The notes: generated from the letters alone by a model not told the origin. A stretch of 64,000 bases of DNA from Bin87 sp965116785 (GCA_965116785.1 OZ220731.1:868001-932000), one strand, 5' to 3'. Shown: positions 23,279-32,546, counted from the first letter of the stretch. Translations and numbers: made by a program.

Positions 23279-24955
23279 GTGGTTATATCAAACGATAACG
23301 ACGCCATCCGCGAACGCACGGAAGCCGGGCGGCAACGCGCCAACACCGCCCCCAAGCGGAAGGGCGCCTACAAGACCCTCAGCCAGTTGCCGTTGGAGCC
23401 GGTTTATGGGCCGTCGGATCTGGTCGAAACCGAGTATCTCACGGACGTCAGCCTGCCCGGCGAGTATCCGTATCTGCGGGGCGTGCATCCTGCCGGCTAC
23501 CGCTCCCGGCTGTGGACGATGCGGATGTTCGCCGGATTCGGGCAGCCTGCCGAAACCAATGAGCGTTTTCGCTTTCTCCTGGACCAGGGGGAGACGGGCC
23601 TCAGCGTGGCGTTCGACATGCCGACGCTGTACGGCTATGACCACGACGATGAGCGTGCACGCGGCGAATTCGGGAAGTGCGGGGTAGCCGTGTCATGCCT
23701 GGAAGATATGCAAACCGTCTTCGACGGCATCCCGCTGGACCAGGTCACGACTTCGATGACCATCAACAGTCCGGCCGCGATAATCTGGGCCATGTACATC
23801 GCCGCCGCCGAGCGTCAGGGCGCGTCCATAGGTTCGCTGGGCGGAACGATACAGAACGACATCCTGAAGGAATACATCGCCCAGAACGAGTACATCTTTC
23901 CCCCGCGTCCCTCGATGCGACTCGTGGTTGATACCGTGGAGTTCGCCACCGACCGGATGCCGCGTTTCAACCCGATCAGCATCAGCGGTTACCACATCCG
24001 CGAGGCGGGCAGCAACGCGGTCCAGGAGCTCGCGTTCACCCTAGCCGACGGGTTTGAGTACGTGCGCCATTGCATCGAGCGCGGCATGGCCGTTGACGAC
24101 TTCGCTCCTCGCCTGAGCTTCTTTTTCAACGTGCACAACGACTTCTTCGAGGAGATTGCCAAGTTCCGGTCGGCACGGAGGATCTGGGCGCGGGAGATGA
24201 AGGAGACCTTCGGCGCGGAAACGGAGCGTTCCGGCTGGATGCGTTTCCACGCCCAGACTTCGGGAGCGTCGCTGACGGCGCAGCAGCCCGAGAACAACGT
24301 GGTCCGCGTCTCGTTACAGGCCCTTGCCGCCGTGCTGGGTGGTTGCCAGTCGCTGCATACCAACAGCAAGGACGAGGCCTGGGCCCTGCCGTCCGCCGAC
24401 GCAGCCCTGCAGGCTCTGCGCACGCAGCAGATCATCGCCCACGAAACGGGCGTGACCGACACTGTGGACCCGCTGGGAGGTAGCTATTTCGTGGAAGCCC
24501 TGACCAACCAGGTGGAAGCTCGTGCCTACGAGTACTTCGAGCAGATCGACCGACAGGGTGGGGTCATACCGGCGTTGGAGTCGGGGTACTTCCAGCGGGA
24601 GATTGCCGACGCTGCCTATATCTACCAGCAGGAAGAGGATCGCCTGGAACGCATCACCGTCGGCGTCAACGATTACGTTGATGCTGACGAGAGTCTGTCG
24701 ATACCAATCCTTCGCGTCGATGAGGCCGGCGAACGGCGACACGTTGCCCACCTGGAGGAGATCCGTCGGCGGCGCGATGATCGCGAGGTAGCCACCCGCC
24801 TGCGGGACCTGGAATCGGCGGCCCGGCGGTCGGGGAGCGACGCCAATCTCATGTACCCGCTAATCGAAGCGGTCAAGGCGGAAGCGACGCTGGGTGAGAT
24901 GATGGGCGTTTTCCGCGATGTGTTCGGTGAATATGAACCTACGTGGGGGTTCTAG
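23279..24955 (+). CDS. Cobalamin-dependent acyl-CoA mutase, large subunit (isobutyryl-CoA mutase-like)
   Basis: A 558-residue catalytic subunit of the methylmalonyl-CoA mutase family (TIM barrel, GLSVAFDMPTLYGYD, GGTIQNDILKEY). The residues that set specificity differ from methylmalonyl-CoA mutase: Phe84 stands where that enzyme has Tyr89, and Gln202 where it has Arg207, with the same 118-residue spacing. Ala111 argues against 2-hydroxyisobutyryl-CoA mutase, which has Asp. Phe plus Gln is the isobutyryl-CoA mutase pattern, so it probably interconverts isobutyryl- and n-butyryl-CoA or a similar non-carboxylated pair. The B12-binding small subunit is not nearby. GTG at 23279 has AGGAG 6 bases upstream. 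Many pipelines would label it methylmalonyl-CoA mutase. Confidence 0.88.
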   Translation: MVISNDNDAIRERTEAGRQRANTAPKRKGAYKTLSQLPLEPVYGPSDLVETEYLTDVSLPGEYPYLRGVHPAGYRSRLWTMRMFAGFGQPAETNERFRFLLDQGETGLSVAFDMPTLYGYDHDDERARGEFGKCGVAVSCLEDMQTVFDGIPLDQVTTSMTINSPAAIIWAMYIAAAERQGASIGSLGGTIQNDILKEYIAQNEYIFPPRPSMRLVVDTVEFATDRMPRFNPISISGYHIREAGSNAVQELAFTLADGFEYVRHCIERGMAVDDFAPRLSFFFNVHNDFFEEIAKFRSARRIWAREMKETFGAETERSGWMRFHAQTSGASLTAQQPENNVVRVSLQALAAVLGGCQSLHTNSKDEAWALPSADAALQALRTQQIIAHETGVTDTVDPLGGSYFVEALTNQVEARAYEYFEQIDRQGGVIPALESGYFQREIADAAYIYQQEEDRLERITVGVNDYVDADESLSIPILRVDEAGERRHVAHLEEIRRRRDDREVATRLRDLESAARRSGSDANLMYPLIEAVKAEATLGEMMGVFRDVFGEYEPTWGF

Positions 24956-24991
24956 CGCCCGCTGCGATATCGCCGACGCTCGGTTAAAGGT

Positions 24992-25019
24992 CGAGGGGCG
25001 GGTCTGAACCCGCCCCTCG
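24992..25019. terminator. Bidirectional intrinsic terminator
   Basis: CGAGGGGCGGGT and its exact complement form a 12-bp stem with a 4-base loop, followed by GTTTG, between the convergent mutase and EF-G-like genes. Confidence 0.78.
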
Positions 25020-25044
25020 TTTGCTGAGCGTTTGGCAACTGCCG

Positions 25045-27072
25045 TTACGCGGTGGCCTCTGCCTTGGCCTGCTTGGCGGTGTCGATCACGCGCTGTTCGA
25101 TGTTCTGAGGCACCTGCTCGTAGTGGTCAAACTCGAACCGGTATGAGCCGCGTCCGCCGGTCATCGAACGCAGATCCTGCGAGTAACGCTGCACCTCGGC
25201 CTGGGGCACTTCGGCCTCGATCACGGTGTAGCGGTTCTCCGGGATCATCCCGAGAATGCGCCCGCGCTTGCTGTTGATGTCGCTGATGATGTCACCGGTG
25301 TAGGTTTCGGGAACAGTCGTGTACAGCCTGACGATGGGCTCCAGGAGGACGGGAGATGCCTTGGTCATCCCCTGTCGCAGGGCCTGGCTGCCGGCAATCT
25401 CGAAGGCGATGGGCTTGCCGTCAACCGGATGCGTGCTGCCGTCGTAGATGATTGCCTTCAGGTCGACCACGGGAAATCCGGCCAGCACGCCTTCCTTCAG
25501 CGTGTTGACCACGCCCTTCTCCACAGCCGGAATGAGTTCGCGCGGAACCCGGCCGCCCACGACCTCGTTGCCAAACTCGAAGCCCTCGTCCCGCGTCTTG
25601 GGTTCCAAGCGGAGCAGCACGTGGCCGTACTGACCGCTGCCGCCGGTCTGCTTCTTGTGGCGGTACTCGGAGTTGGTGATTTGGGTGATGGTCTCGCGAT
25701 AGGGCACGACGGGCAGCTTGACGTTAAGGCTGGCGCCGAACTTTCGCTTGATGCGGTCGAGAGCGACCTCGATCTGGACCTCGCCCAGGCCGGTGAGCAG
25801 GCTTTCGCTGGTCTCCGGATTGCGCGTGAACTGCAGGCTGGGGTCATCCTCGACGATCCTGGCCAGGGAAGTCGACATCTTGTCCAGGTCGGCCTGTGTC
25901 GCGGGAACCACCGCGAGGGAATAGAATCCCTTGGGGAAGTCGATGCCGGGCAGCGTGATCCGGCTGTCGCTGGCGCAGAGGGTGTCACCGGTGAGTGTCG
26001 CGCCCAACTTGCCAATGGCGCCGATATCCCCGGCCACCACCTCGGACACGTTGTCCTGGCTATTGCCCTGGGGCAAGTAGAGCTGGCCCAGGCGCTCGGA
26101 CTGGTTGTGATTGACGTTGTAGGTTTCACCGTTGGACTTCATCGTTCCGCGGAAGACCCTAAACATCGACAGTTTGCCGACGAAGGGGTCCGAGGTGGTC
26201 TTGAACACCAACGCCGCAACCGGACCCTCGGCGTCGGCGGTGACATCGTCGTCTCCGGAGGTTTGGGGAGCGTCGGCCGGCGACGGCAGGAAATCGCGCA
26301 TCACCTGGACCAACTCGTCCACGCCGATGTTTTGAGTGGCAGAGGTGACCAGGATGGGGATGAGGTCGCCGCCGCGGATGGCCTCGCGAGCCCCGGCGGT
26401 CACCTCGGCGGCAGTGAGCTCCTCGCCTTCCAGGTACTTGTCGGCGAGGGCATCATCGGACTCCGCAACCGCTTCGATGAGCCGCTCGCGAGCCGCGTCG
26501 AAATCGCCGATAACGCCGGCCGGTAAGTCGGTTGGCGGATCGATCACGCTGACCAGGCCGGTGAAGTCCTGCGCTTCGCCCACCGGCAATTGGAAGGGGA
26601 CACACCGGGTGCCGAAGATGTCCTGCAACTCTTGGACGTTGCGCTCGAAGCTGGCGTTCTCCCGGTCCATCTTGTTGAGCACGAAGGCCACCGGGAGGCC
26701 GCGTTCCTGAGCCATGCTCCAGGCCCGTTCGGTTCCGACGTCAACGCCGGTCGGAGCGGCCACCAGCACCACGGCCGATTCGACCACCCGCATCGCCACT
26801 ACCGCCTCGCCGAAAAACTCGTCGTAGCCAGGGGTGTCGAGCAAGTTGATCTTGTTGTCGCCATCACTGAAACGCAGCAGGCTGGTCTGGACGCTGGACG
26901 CCCGTCGGGTTTCCTCCGGTTCGTAGTCTGATACGGTATTGCCGTCTTCCACTCTGCCGAGGCGATTGATCACTTTCGCGTTGAACAACATGGTTTCGAC
27001 GAGGGTGGTCTTGCCCGCGCCGCTGTGAGAGACCAAAGCGACGTTACGGATGGTACTGGCGGATACGGCCAT
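25045..27072 (-). CDS. Elongation factor G-like translational GTPase
   Basis: The 675-residue protein has the G1 motif SHSGAGKTT (15-23), G3 in DTPGYDEF, G4 NKMD, then EF-G domains II-V including the C-terminal segment SDINSKRGRILGMIP. The first glycine of the P-loop is Ser, and SHSGAGKT is typical of the second EF-G class, not canonical FusA. These paralogues bind the ribosome but often do not replace EF-G; a role in recycling or stress has been proposed for some. Its promoter is TTGCAA-N18-TACAAT at 27115-27144, and AAGGGG precedes the ATG. No ribosomal-protein genes are adjacent, which also fits a paralogue. Confidence 0.87.
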   Translation of the reverse strand: MAVSASTIRNVALVSHSGAGKTTLVETMLFNAKVINRLGRVEDGNTVSDYEPEETRRASSVQTSLLRFSDGDNKINLLDTPGYDEFFGEAVVAMRVVESAVVLVAAPTGVDVGTERAWSMAQERGLPVAFVLNKMDRENASFERNVQELQDIFGTRCVPFQLPVGEAQDFTGLVSVIDPPTDLPAGVIGDFDAARERLIEAVAESDDALADKYLEGEELTAAEVTAGAREAIRGGDLIPILVTSATQNIGVDELVQVMRDFLPSPADAPQTSGDDDVTADAEGPVAALVFKTTSDPFVGKLSMFRVFRGTMKSNGETYNVNHNQSERLGQLYLPQGNSQDNVSEVVAGDIGAIGKLGATLTGDTLCASDSRITLPGIDFPKGFYSLAVVPATQADLDKMSTSLARIVEDDPSLQFTRNPETSESLLTGLGEVQIEVALDRIKRKFGASLNVKLPVVPYRETITQITNSEYRHKKQTGGSGQYGHVLLRLEPKTRDEGFEFGNEVVGGRVPRELIPAVEKGVVNTLKEGVLAGFPVVDLKAIIYDGSTHPVDGKPIAFEIAGSQALRQGMTKASPVLLEPIVRLYTTVPETYTGDIISDINSKRGRILGMIPENRYTVIEAEVPQAEVQRYSQDLRSMTGGRGSYRFEFDHYEQVPQNIEQRVIDTAKQAKAEATA

Positions 27073-27114
27073 GGTGGTTCCCCTTTTGTCCCTAAAATAG
27101 GTTGCAATTAGCGG

Positions 27115-27144
27115 ATTGTAGCGAAATTATGTTGCCCGTTGCAA
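27115..27144 (-). promoter_or_regulatory. Sigma-70-type promoter of the EF-G-like gene
   Basis: On the minus strand TTGCAA (27144-27139), an 18-base spacer, then TACAAT (27120-27115), 43 bases before the ATG. Confidence 0.55.
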
Positions 27145-27251
27145 CCGAACGCTCGCCCGGATAAAATGGGACCCCAGCGACCGGCAGTGAGCCGCTCCTT
27201 CAGCGACTCCTCCTTCGGGACCGGCCGCTCCTTTGTTGCCTGCGCGGGGGA

Positions 27252-27743
27252 TTAGGCCGGAGATTTCCGGCGCTGCGCCGGCGTGTAGCCAGGGTCTTCC
27301 GGAAGGTCATCGAGCCGCGCAGCGGCTGAGGCCAAGGCGTCGCACCGTTCGTTGTCCGCGTTTCCGCTGTGTCCACGCACCCATTGGAAGTTGGTGGGGT
27401 GTCGCTCCAGCAAGTCGAGCAAGCGCTCCCAGAGGTCCGGATTGACCGCCGGTTCGCGCTTGTTGCGCATCCAGCCGTTGCTGCGCCACTTGGCCGCCCA
27501 ACCCTTGGTGACGGCATCAACGAGGTACCGGGAGTCGGAGTGCAGGGTGACCTGGCACGGCCGCGTCAACGCTTCCAGCCCGACGATTGCGGCCAGCAGC
27601 TCCATGCGGTTGTTGGTGGTCAGCGAGTATCCGCCGGACAATTCCTTGCGTCGACCATTGTGGTCCAGGATCACGCCGTACCCGCCCGGCCCGGGGTTGC
27701 CCAGGCAAGCGCCATCGGTGTGGATGGTGACCTCCGTCGCCAC
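27252..27743 (-). CDS. rnhA: Ribonuclease HI
   Basis: With the GTG start at 27743 the protein has 163 residues and the catalytic residues fall where they do in E. coli RNase HI: Asp10 (HTDGACLGNPGPGG), Glu48 (NNRMELLA), Asp70 (HSDSRYLV), then His125 and Asp135 (one position later than in E. coli). It degrades the RNA strand of RNA-DNA hybrids such as R-loops and Okazaki primers. The longer open frame into the neighbouring gene is rejected. The start lies 5 bases after the upstream gene's stop with no clear ribosome site, so translation is probably coupled. Confidence 0.93.
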   Translation of the reverse strand: MATEVTIHTDGACLGNPGPGGYGVILDHNGRRKELSGGYSLTTNNRMELLAAIVGLEALTRPCQVTLHSDSRYLVDAVTKGWAAKWRSNGWMRNKREPAVNPDLWERLLDLLERHPTNFQWVRGHSGNADNERCDALASAAARLDDLPEDPGYTPAQRRKSPA

Positions 27744-27748
27744 CGGGT

Positions 27749-28405
27749 TCAGGCTGCGGGATGTCGCGCCACCTGTCGCATCACCGCTCGGGTCAGGCCG
27801 ATACACTTGTGGCTGATCTTGGCGGCCCATTCATCCTGAGCCGCGGCTTTCCACGAGTCCGATTCCAGCACTGACGGGCTTTCGATCTGGTACACGGCGA
27901 CGTACTTGGGGAAGCCTTCCGCATTGGTCGTTTCCACGCGGTATCGACGTGCTCCCAAGACTCCGTCGACCGAGCACAGGCCCGGGAGGTGGACGGTGTT
28001 GTACAGGTGGTTGAACTCATCCTCGGCGTCGGCCGGGATGTCGGTGCGGACGACGAAAATGTAGGGCGCCTCGGCACTGTCGTCGCCAGCATCGGCGATG
28101 CGGTTCAGCATGGTATGGGTGCGGTTGGTGGCGTGAGGGCGGATCTTGGTAGCCCAGTCTCCTTTCTCGCCCTCGACGCGCCAGCCCTCCGAGAAAGGAA
28201 CGCCGGGCTCGTCGATGGCATAAAGCGCAGCATATTTGGCAAACTTGGATGCGTTGGTCGATTCCAGGGAATACCGATTGCAGGTTTGCACCCCCGGGGC
28301 CTGGCAAAGGAACTTGGCATGCTCCGTGTCGTAAACACGATTGAACTCGGCTTCCCAGTCGGAGGGGATGTCCATCTGAACGAAGTAGGCGTAATCGGCT
28401 GGCAT
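27749..28405 (-). CDS. Tandem dimeric alpha/beta-barrel protein (EthD-like)
   Basis: A 218-residue protein made of two similar halves. Each has the pattern of a ferredoxin-like alpha/beta-barrel monomer: PSDWEAEFNRVYDTEHAKFL / PADAEDEFNHLYNTVHLPGL, then a Arg-Tyr strand (CNRYSLE / ARRYRVE) and a KY(A/V)A(L/V)Y strand followed by a helix. Members of this fold act as small-molecule monooxygenases, isomerases or EthD-like accessory proteins of degradation pathways. A similar two-repeat protein is encoded at 46530-47189. Enzyme activity is not established here. Confidence 0.72.
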   Translation of the reverse strand: MPADYAYFVQMDIPSDWEAEFNRVYDTEHAKFLCQAPGVQTCNRYSLESTNASKFAKYAALYAIDEPGVPFSEGWRVEGEKGDWATKIRPHATNRTHTMLNRIADAGDDSAEAPYIFVVRTDIPADAEDEFNHLYNTVHLPGLCSVDGVLGARRYRVETTNAEGFPKYVAVYQIESPSVLESDSWKAAAQDEWAAKISHKCIGLTRAVMRQVARHPAA

Positions 28406-28446
28406 GTCGTGACCTCCATGAATCCGTATCGGTGATGCGCGTCAAG

Positions 28447-28995
28447 TCAGTAGGTCAATGCGTCCGCCGTCCCGTCCGGCAATTCCACCGCCAGGGCCTG
28501 CAGGGCATGTGCCAGGCCGTGGTAATAGGACACGACCACCAGCAGGTCGACGATTCCGGCGTCGCCGATGATCCCTCGCACCGCGTCGAAGGATGCGTCG
28601 GAGATGCGGTGCTGGCGCAGCAGCTCGATCACGAACCCTGACACTGCCGCGTCGTTGCCGGAAAGACCGTTGGGCGCGCGGTATTCGTGGATGGCGGCGA
28701 TTTCGGCGTCGCTTAATCCGGCATTTCGGGCGGCCGGCTGGTTCACGGTCCAGACGTAGTGGCCGCAGGCCTCGCGGGCCGCGGTCAGGACGGCGACAGC
28801 CTTGACCCGTGGATCCAGCGGCGTCTGGAATCGGACATAACCGCCAAGGTGCGCGAAGTTGCTCGCCGCCTGCGGGTTGTTCAGGATGGCGGCGTAGTTG
28901 CGCTGCACGCCGCCGCGCGACGTCTCAATTTCGTCCCACACCGCCTGTCCGGCAGCGTCCATTGTTTCCCTGGTGGCGAAGGGTACTCGAGCCAT
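28447..28995 (-). CDS. Carboxymuconolactone decarboxylase-family protein (AhpD-like fold, no CxxC)
   Basis: This 182-residue all-alpha protein has the CMD core: DPRVKAVAVLTAAREACGHYVWTVNQPAARNAGLSDAEI. The redox CxxC of AhpD is absent (the site reads EACGHYVW), so it is a non-peroxidase branch. AGGAGG precedes the ATG. The gene sits upstream of the EthD-like gene with a 41-base gap, so both may belong to one catabolic unit with the molybdenum hydroxylase just upstream. The function is known only at family level. Confidence 0.8.
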   Translation of the reverse strand: MARVPFATRETMDAAGQAVWDEIETSRGGVQRNYAAILNNPQAASNFAHLGGYVRFQTPLDPRVKAVAVLTAAREACGHYVWTVNQPAARNAGLSDAEIAAIHEYRAPNGLSGNDAAVSGFVIELLRQHRISDASFDAVRGIIGDAGIVDLLVVVSYYHGLAHALQALAVELPDGTADALTY

Positions 28996-29088
28996 GGTTC
29001 CTGACCTCCTTATGCGCTGGCAAATTACGAATACCGGCGGCGATTGGCAACCGCCGCCGGATGAATGACCTAGTGGTGTCTGCTCGGG

Positions 29089-31353
29089 TTAGCTGCCGTT
29101 CTGGTCCCAGAGTTGTTCCAGGATGGCGCCGGGGGACATCGGCAAGTTGTCCATGCGAACGCCGATGGCGTCATGGATGGCGTTGGCGATGGCGGCCATC
29201 GGGGGAACGATGGGCACTTCGCCTACCCCGCGCACCCCGTAGGGATGGCCCGGGTTGGCCTTTTCCACAATGACGGTGTCGATCATGGGCAGGTCCAGGC
29301 TGGTGGGCATCCGGTAGTCCAGGAAGCTGGAGTTGACCATGTCGCCGGAGTCGTTCATGAAATACTCTTCGTTGAGCGCCCAGCCGATGCCCTGCACGGC
29401 GCCGCCCTGCATCTGCCCTTCCACGTAGCTGGGATGGATGGCCTTGCCGGCGTCCTGCACCACGGTGTAGCGCAGTACCTCCACCTTGCCCGTGTCGCGG
29501 TCGACTTCTACGTCGACCAGATGGGTGCCGAAGGCTCCGCCTTCGCCGCCGGGGCTGACGCTGACCTGGGCGGAAATCGGGCCGCCGGTACGCGCCAATT
29601 GGGAGGACAGTTCCTTGAAGGACATCTGCAGGTCCTCGTCGGAATTGTGCTTGAAGATGCCGTCCGCCAGGTCAATCTCTGAGGGGTCTTTTTCCCAGAT
29701 CTGGCCGGCCCGGTCGATCATTTTGCGCTTGATTTCCTCAGCGCATTCGTAGGCGGCCCAGCCGGTGGCGAAGGTGGTGCGGCTTCCTCCGGTCAGGAAG
29801 GTGTAGCCAACGGCGTCGGTGTCGCCGACGCTGGGGCGCACATCCTCGGCGGGGATGCCGAGCACCTCGGCCGCCTGCATCGCGATGGACGCCCTAGATC
29901 CGCCAATGTCGGTGGATCCTTCGACCAGGCCGATGGTGCCGTCGGCGTTGACGCTGATGCTGGCGCTGGACGCCAGGCCGATGTTCATCCAATAACCGCT
30001 GGCCACACCACGGCCGCGGTTGGGGCCGGAGATGTCCGACTTGTAGTGGTCGGTGTCCTTGGCGGCTTCGAGGGTTTCAATATTGCCGATCACGCGGAAC
30101 TGGGGGCCATCGACGCGGCGGTTTCCTTCCTGGCTGGCGTTCTTGAGGCGGAACTCCAACGGGTCCATGCCGCACTTGGCAGCCAGTTCGTCCACCACCT
30201 GCTCGCCGCCGAAGGCGGAGATGGGCGCGCCGGGAGCGCGGTATGCGAAGGAACGCGGCTTGTTGGTGACCACATCGTAGCCCTCGACCCGCTGGTTCTC
30301 CAGGGCGTAGGGCGAAAAGACGCACTGAGCGCCGGCGGTGACGGGAGAGGATCCCGGGAAGGCGCCGGCTTCGTACATCAGCACCGCGTCGGCCCCGACC
30401 AGCGTGCCGTCCGCGTTGGCGCCCATCTTGATCTTGACGTACGCCCCGGCGGTAGGACCGGTGGCTTCGAAGGTCTCCGTGCGGCTCATCTGCATCTTGA
30501 CCGGGCGACCGGTCTTCTGGGAGAGCAACGCAGCCACCGGCTCCAGGTACAGCGGTATCTTTCCGCCGAACCCACCGCCGATTTCCATGGGAACGACCTT
30601 GATGCGGGACACCGGCAAATCGAGAACCCCGGCCAGGGCGTCGCGGGCAACGAACGCGCCCTGCGTGCTGGTCCAAACGGTCAGGTAACCGTCCGCGTTC
30701 CAGAACGCAGAAGCATTCTGCGGTTCGATGTAGCCCTGGTGAACCGTGCGCGTGTTGAATTCGCGTTCGATGACAAAGTCGGCGCCCGCCAGGGCGGCTT
30801 CCACGTCGCCCTGCTCATACACGAACCGGTTGGAGACGTTGCTGTGCTTGTCGGTTTCTTCGCCGAACTCAGTCGTGGTCATATCCTCGTGGAGGAGATC
30901 GGCGTCGTCCTTCATGGCGTCCAGCACGTTGGAACTGGCCTTCAGGATTTCGTAGTCGACCTTGATCAGACCGGCCGCCTCTTCGGCGACGTGGGCGGAG
31001 TCGGCCGCAACGGCCGCGATGGGATGGCCGCGGAACAGGGCTTTGCCGCCGGCGAGGATGTTGTAGCTGGCCGCTCGAGCGGACATCGGCGGGTTGTCCT
31101 TGCCGGCAATTGGCAGATCGGCTCCGGTCACCACGCCGCGCACGCCGGGCAGCGCTTCCGCGGCCGAGGTGTCGATGGACTTGATCCGCGCGTGGGCGTG
31201 CGGGCTGCGAAGGACTTTTCCGAAGAGCATGCCGCTCATCTCGAAGTCCGCGCCGTATTTGGCTCGCCCCGTTACCTTGTCGGCGCCGTCGTGGCGAACC
31301 GGCCGCGTGCCGACGACATTATAGTTGGTGTTTGAGAGCACGATATTGGTCAT
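29089..31353 (-). CDS. Xanthine dehydrogenase-family molybdopterin-binding large subunit (second copy, orphan)
   Basis: A 754-residue paralogue of the protein at 16162-18453. The two share long near-identical stretches around the hammerhead (VGTRPVRHDGADKVTG), HQGYIEP, the QGIGWALNE region and the C-terminal GVRGVGEVP. Pterin contact GGGFGGK is at 259-265 and the catalytic Glu at 712. AYRAPGAPISAF replaces the CO-dehydrogenase motif. Neither FAD nor 2Fe-2S subunits lie nearby. GAGG precedes the ATG and an extended -10 lies 35 bases upstream. The substrate is unknown; N-heterocycle or aldehyde hydroxylation fits the family. Confidence 0.92.
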   Translation of the reverse strand: MTNIVLSNTNYNVVGTRPVRHDGADKVTGRAKYGADFEMSGMLFGKVLRSPHAHARIKSIDTSAAEALPGVRGVVTGADLPIAGKDNPPMSARAASYNILAGGKALFRGHPIAAVAADSAHVAEEAAGLIKVDYEILKASSNVLDAMKDDADLLHEDMTTTEFGEETDKHSNVSNRFVYEQGDVEAALAGADFVIEREFNTRTVHQGYIEPQNASAFWNADGYLTVWTSTQGAFVARDALAGVLDLPVSRIKVVPMEIGGGFGGKIPLYLEPVAALLSQKTGRPVKMQMSRTETFEATGPTAGAYVKIKMGANADGTLVGADAVLMYEAGAFPGSSPVTAGAQCVFSPYALENQRVEGYDVVTNKPRSFAYRAPGAPISAFGGEQVVDELAAKCGMDPLEFRLKNASQEGNRRVDGPQFRVIGNIETLEAAKDTDHYKSDISGPNRGRGVASGYWMNIGLASSASISVNADGTIGLVEGSTDIGGSRASIAMQAAEVLGIPAEDVRPSVGDTDAVGYTFLTGGSRTTFATGWAAYECAEEIKRKMIDRAGQIWEKDPSEIDLADGIFKHNSDEDLQMSFKELSSQLARTGGPISAQVSVSPGGEGGAFGTHLVDVEVDRDTGKVEVLRYTVVQDAGKAIHPSYVEGQMQGGAVQGIGWALNEEYFMNDSGDMVNSSFLDYRMPTSLDLPMIDTVIVEKANPGHPYGVRGVGEVPIVPPMAAIANAIHDAIGVRMDNLPMSPGAILEQLWDQNGS

Positions 31354-31387
31354 AAGTCGCCTCGCTGCTGGTAGTAATTACTGGCCG

Positions 31388-31396
31388 ATTTTAGCA
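31388..31396 (-). promoter_or_regulatory. Extended -10 promoter of the second molybdenum hydroxylase
   Basis: TGCTAAAAT on the minus strand, 35 bases before the ATG at 31353. Confidence 0.45.
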
Positions 31397-31514
31397 CAGG
31401 CTTCGCAATGGCCCCAACCCTGCCACCCGATCCCGAGTGCGACCTGCGCCCGGAACATAACGTTCTGGGGATGCGAGCCGAATTGCCGTTCTGGCGAGCG
31501 GCAATTGAGCGGGC

Positions 31515-32546
31515 TCAGGTTAGCGGCAGCGGTGGCTGCCAGAGTTTGCCCGTTGGGTTTACGGTAATCGAATCAACCCACTTCACCCAATCATAGCCGC
31601 GTTTGTGCGGCTCGACCATGCGCGCCGGGAAGCCGTGGCCGGCGGACAGCGTCGCACCGTCGACCCGGCTGGCCAGAAGCGCGCGGTCGGCTTCCGCGAG
31701 GGAATACCGGCGAAAGTAACCGGTGCGTGACCGGATGGTGATGCTACCGGCGCCGGGCCTGGGCTTGGCCCGGGCCAACAGCTCCGATACCGGGACTCCC
31801 TGCCACTGGCGAGTGGTGTGCCATCCGCCGGTGCAGTCCAGGGTTGCGGTGAGGCTCTCGCTCCACTTTTGTAGCTCGTCAATGCGCATCCGGTAGGGCG
31901 ATTCCACGTGGCCTTCGACACTGAGGCCCCATGTCGAGGTATCGATGGAGGGCACCTTGTCATTCAGCCACATGGTGACCGGGAAATCCGCTCCGTTTTC
32001 CGGGTATGAGCCAGTAAACCGCCGTTGGGCGCCGGGTCCCGCCGCCAATATTCCGGCCAACTCGGCAGTCCGCCAGGCGAGGAGACCCGCAAGGGCCAAC
32101 CCGAGCACACGGAGAGCGTGGCGACGGTCAATGAGGTAACGCCGGCGCAGGCTGATCCGATGCCGGAACGAATGCCATAGCAGCACGGGGATCAGCATCC
32201 ACGCCAGGTTCATGTGGATGGTCGTGCCGGAGAACCCCATCCAGTCGTAAGGGCCAAGATGGCTCCACGCCAGTCCCAAACCGAGGACAACCAACAGCCC
32301 CACCATCAGCACGATAGACCAGGTCATCGTGCCAAGAGATCTGCGCCAATTGCTGCCAGTCCGCAGCGAGCCAAAGATGTTGCGCGATTTCCAGATGAAG
32401 AGCGCCAGGATGGCAAACCCGAAAATACGGTGCAGGTGCATTGCGCCGATCCACTCCGGGTTGGAGTGCGTCAGGCCCAGGTACCCGGTCAACAGCTCGG
32501 CGATTACCAGGACGATCAGCGCGATATTGGCCCACGGGAAGCGCAT
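31515..32546 (-). CDS. Fusion of cytochrome b-type membrane domain and sulfite-oxidase-fold molybdopterin domain (MsrPQ-like)
   Basis: A 343-residue protein with about five N-terminal membrane helices (residues 5-23, 38-55, 76-97, 108-126 and 144-160) that hold possible haem-ligand histidines (His37, His39, His111, His125), and a C-terminal sulfite-oxidase-type domain. Cys238 in LDCTGGWHTTRQWQG is the expected molybdenum ligand; ARMVEPHKRGYDWVKWVDSI is another family signature. In MsrPQ (YedYZ) these two functions are separate proteins; here they are joined. The molybdenum domain should face outside. It is the last of three tightly packed genes, three bases after its neighbour. Confidence 0.85.
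   Translation of the reverse strand: MRFPWANIALIVLVIAELLTGYLGLTHSNPEWIGAMHLHRIFGFAILALFIWKSRNIFGSLRTGSNWRRSLGTMTWSIVLMVGLLVVLGLGLAWSHLGPYDWMGFSGTTIHMNLAWMLIPVLLWHSFRHRISLRRRYLIDRRHALRVLGLALAGLLAWRTAELAGILAAGPGAQRRFTGSYPENGADFPVTMWLNDKVPSIDTSTWGLSVEGHVESPYRMRIDELQKWSESLTATLDCTGGWHTTRQWQGVPVSELLARAKPRPGAGSITIRSRTGYFRRYSLAEADRALLASRVDGATLSAGHGFPARMVEPHKRGYDWVKWVDSITVNPTGKLWQPPLPLT

Noticed and set aside
30046..31335. 429-residue plus-strand open frame opposite the second molybdenum hydroxylase
   Set aside because: Antisense shadow; composition lacks a protein-like pattern.
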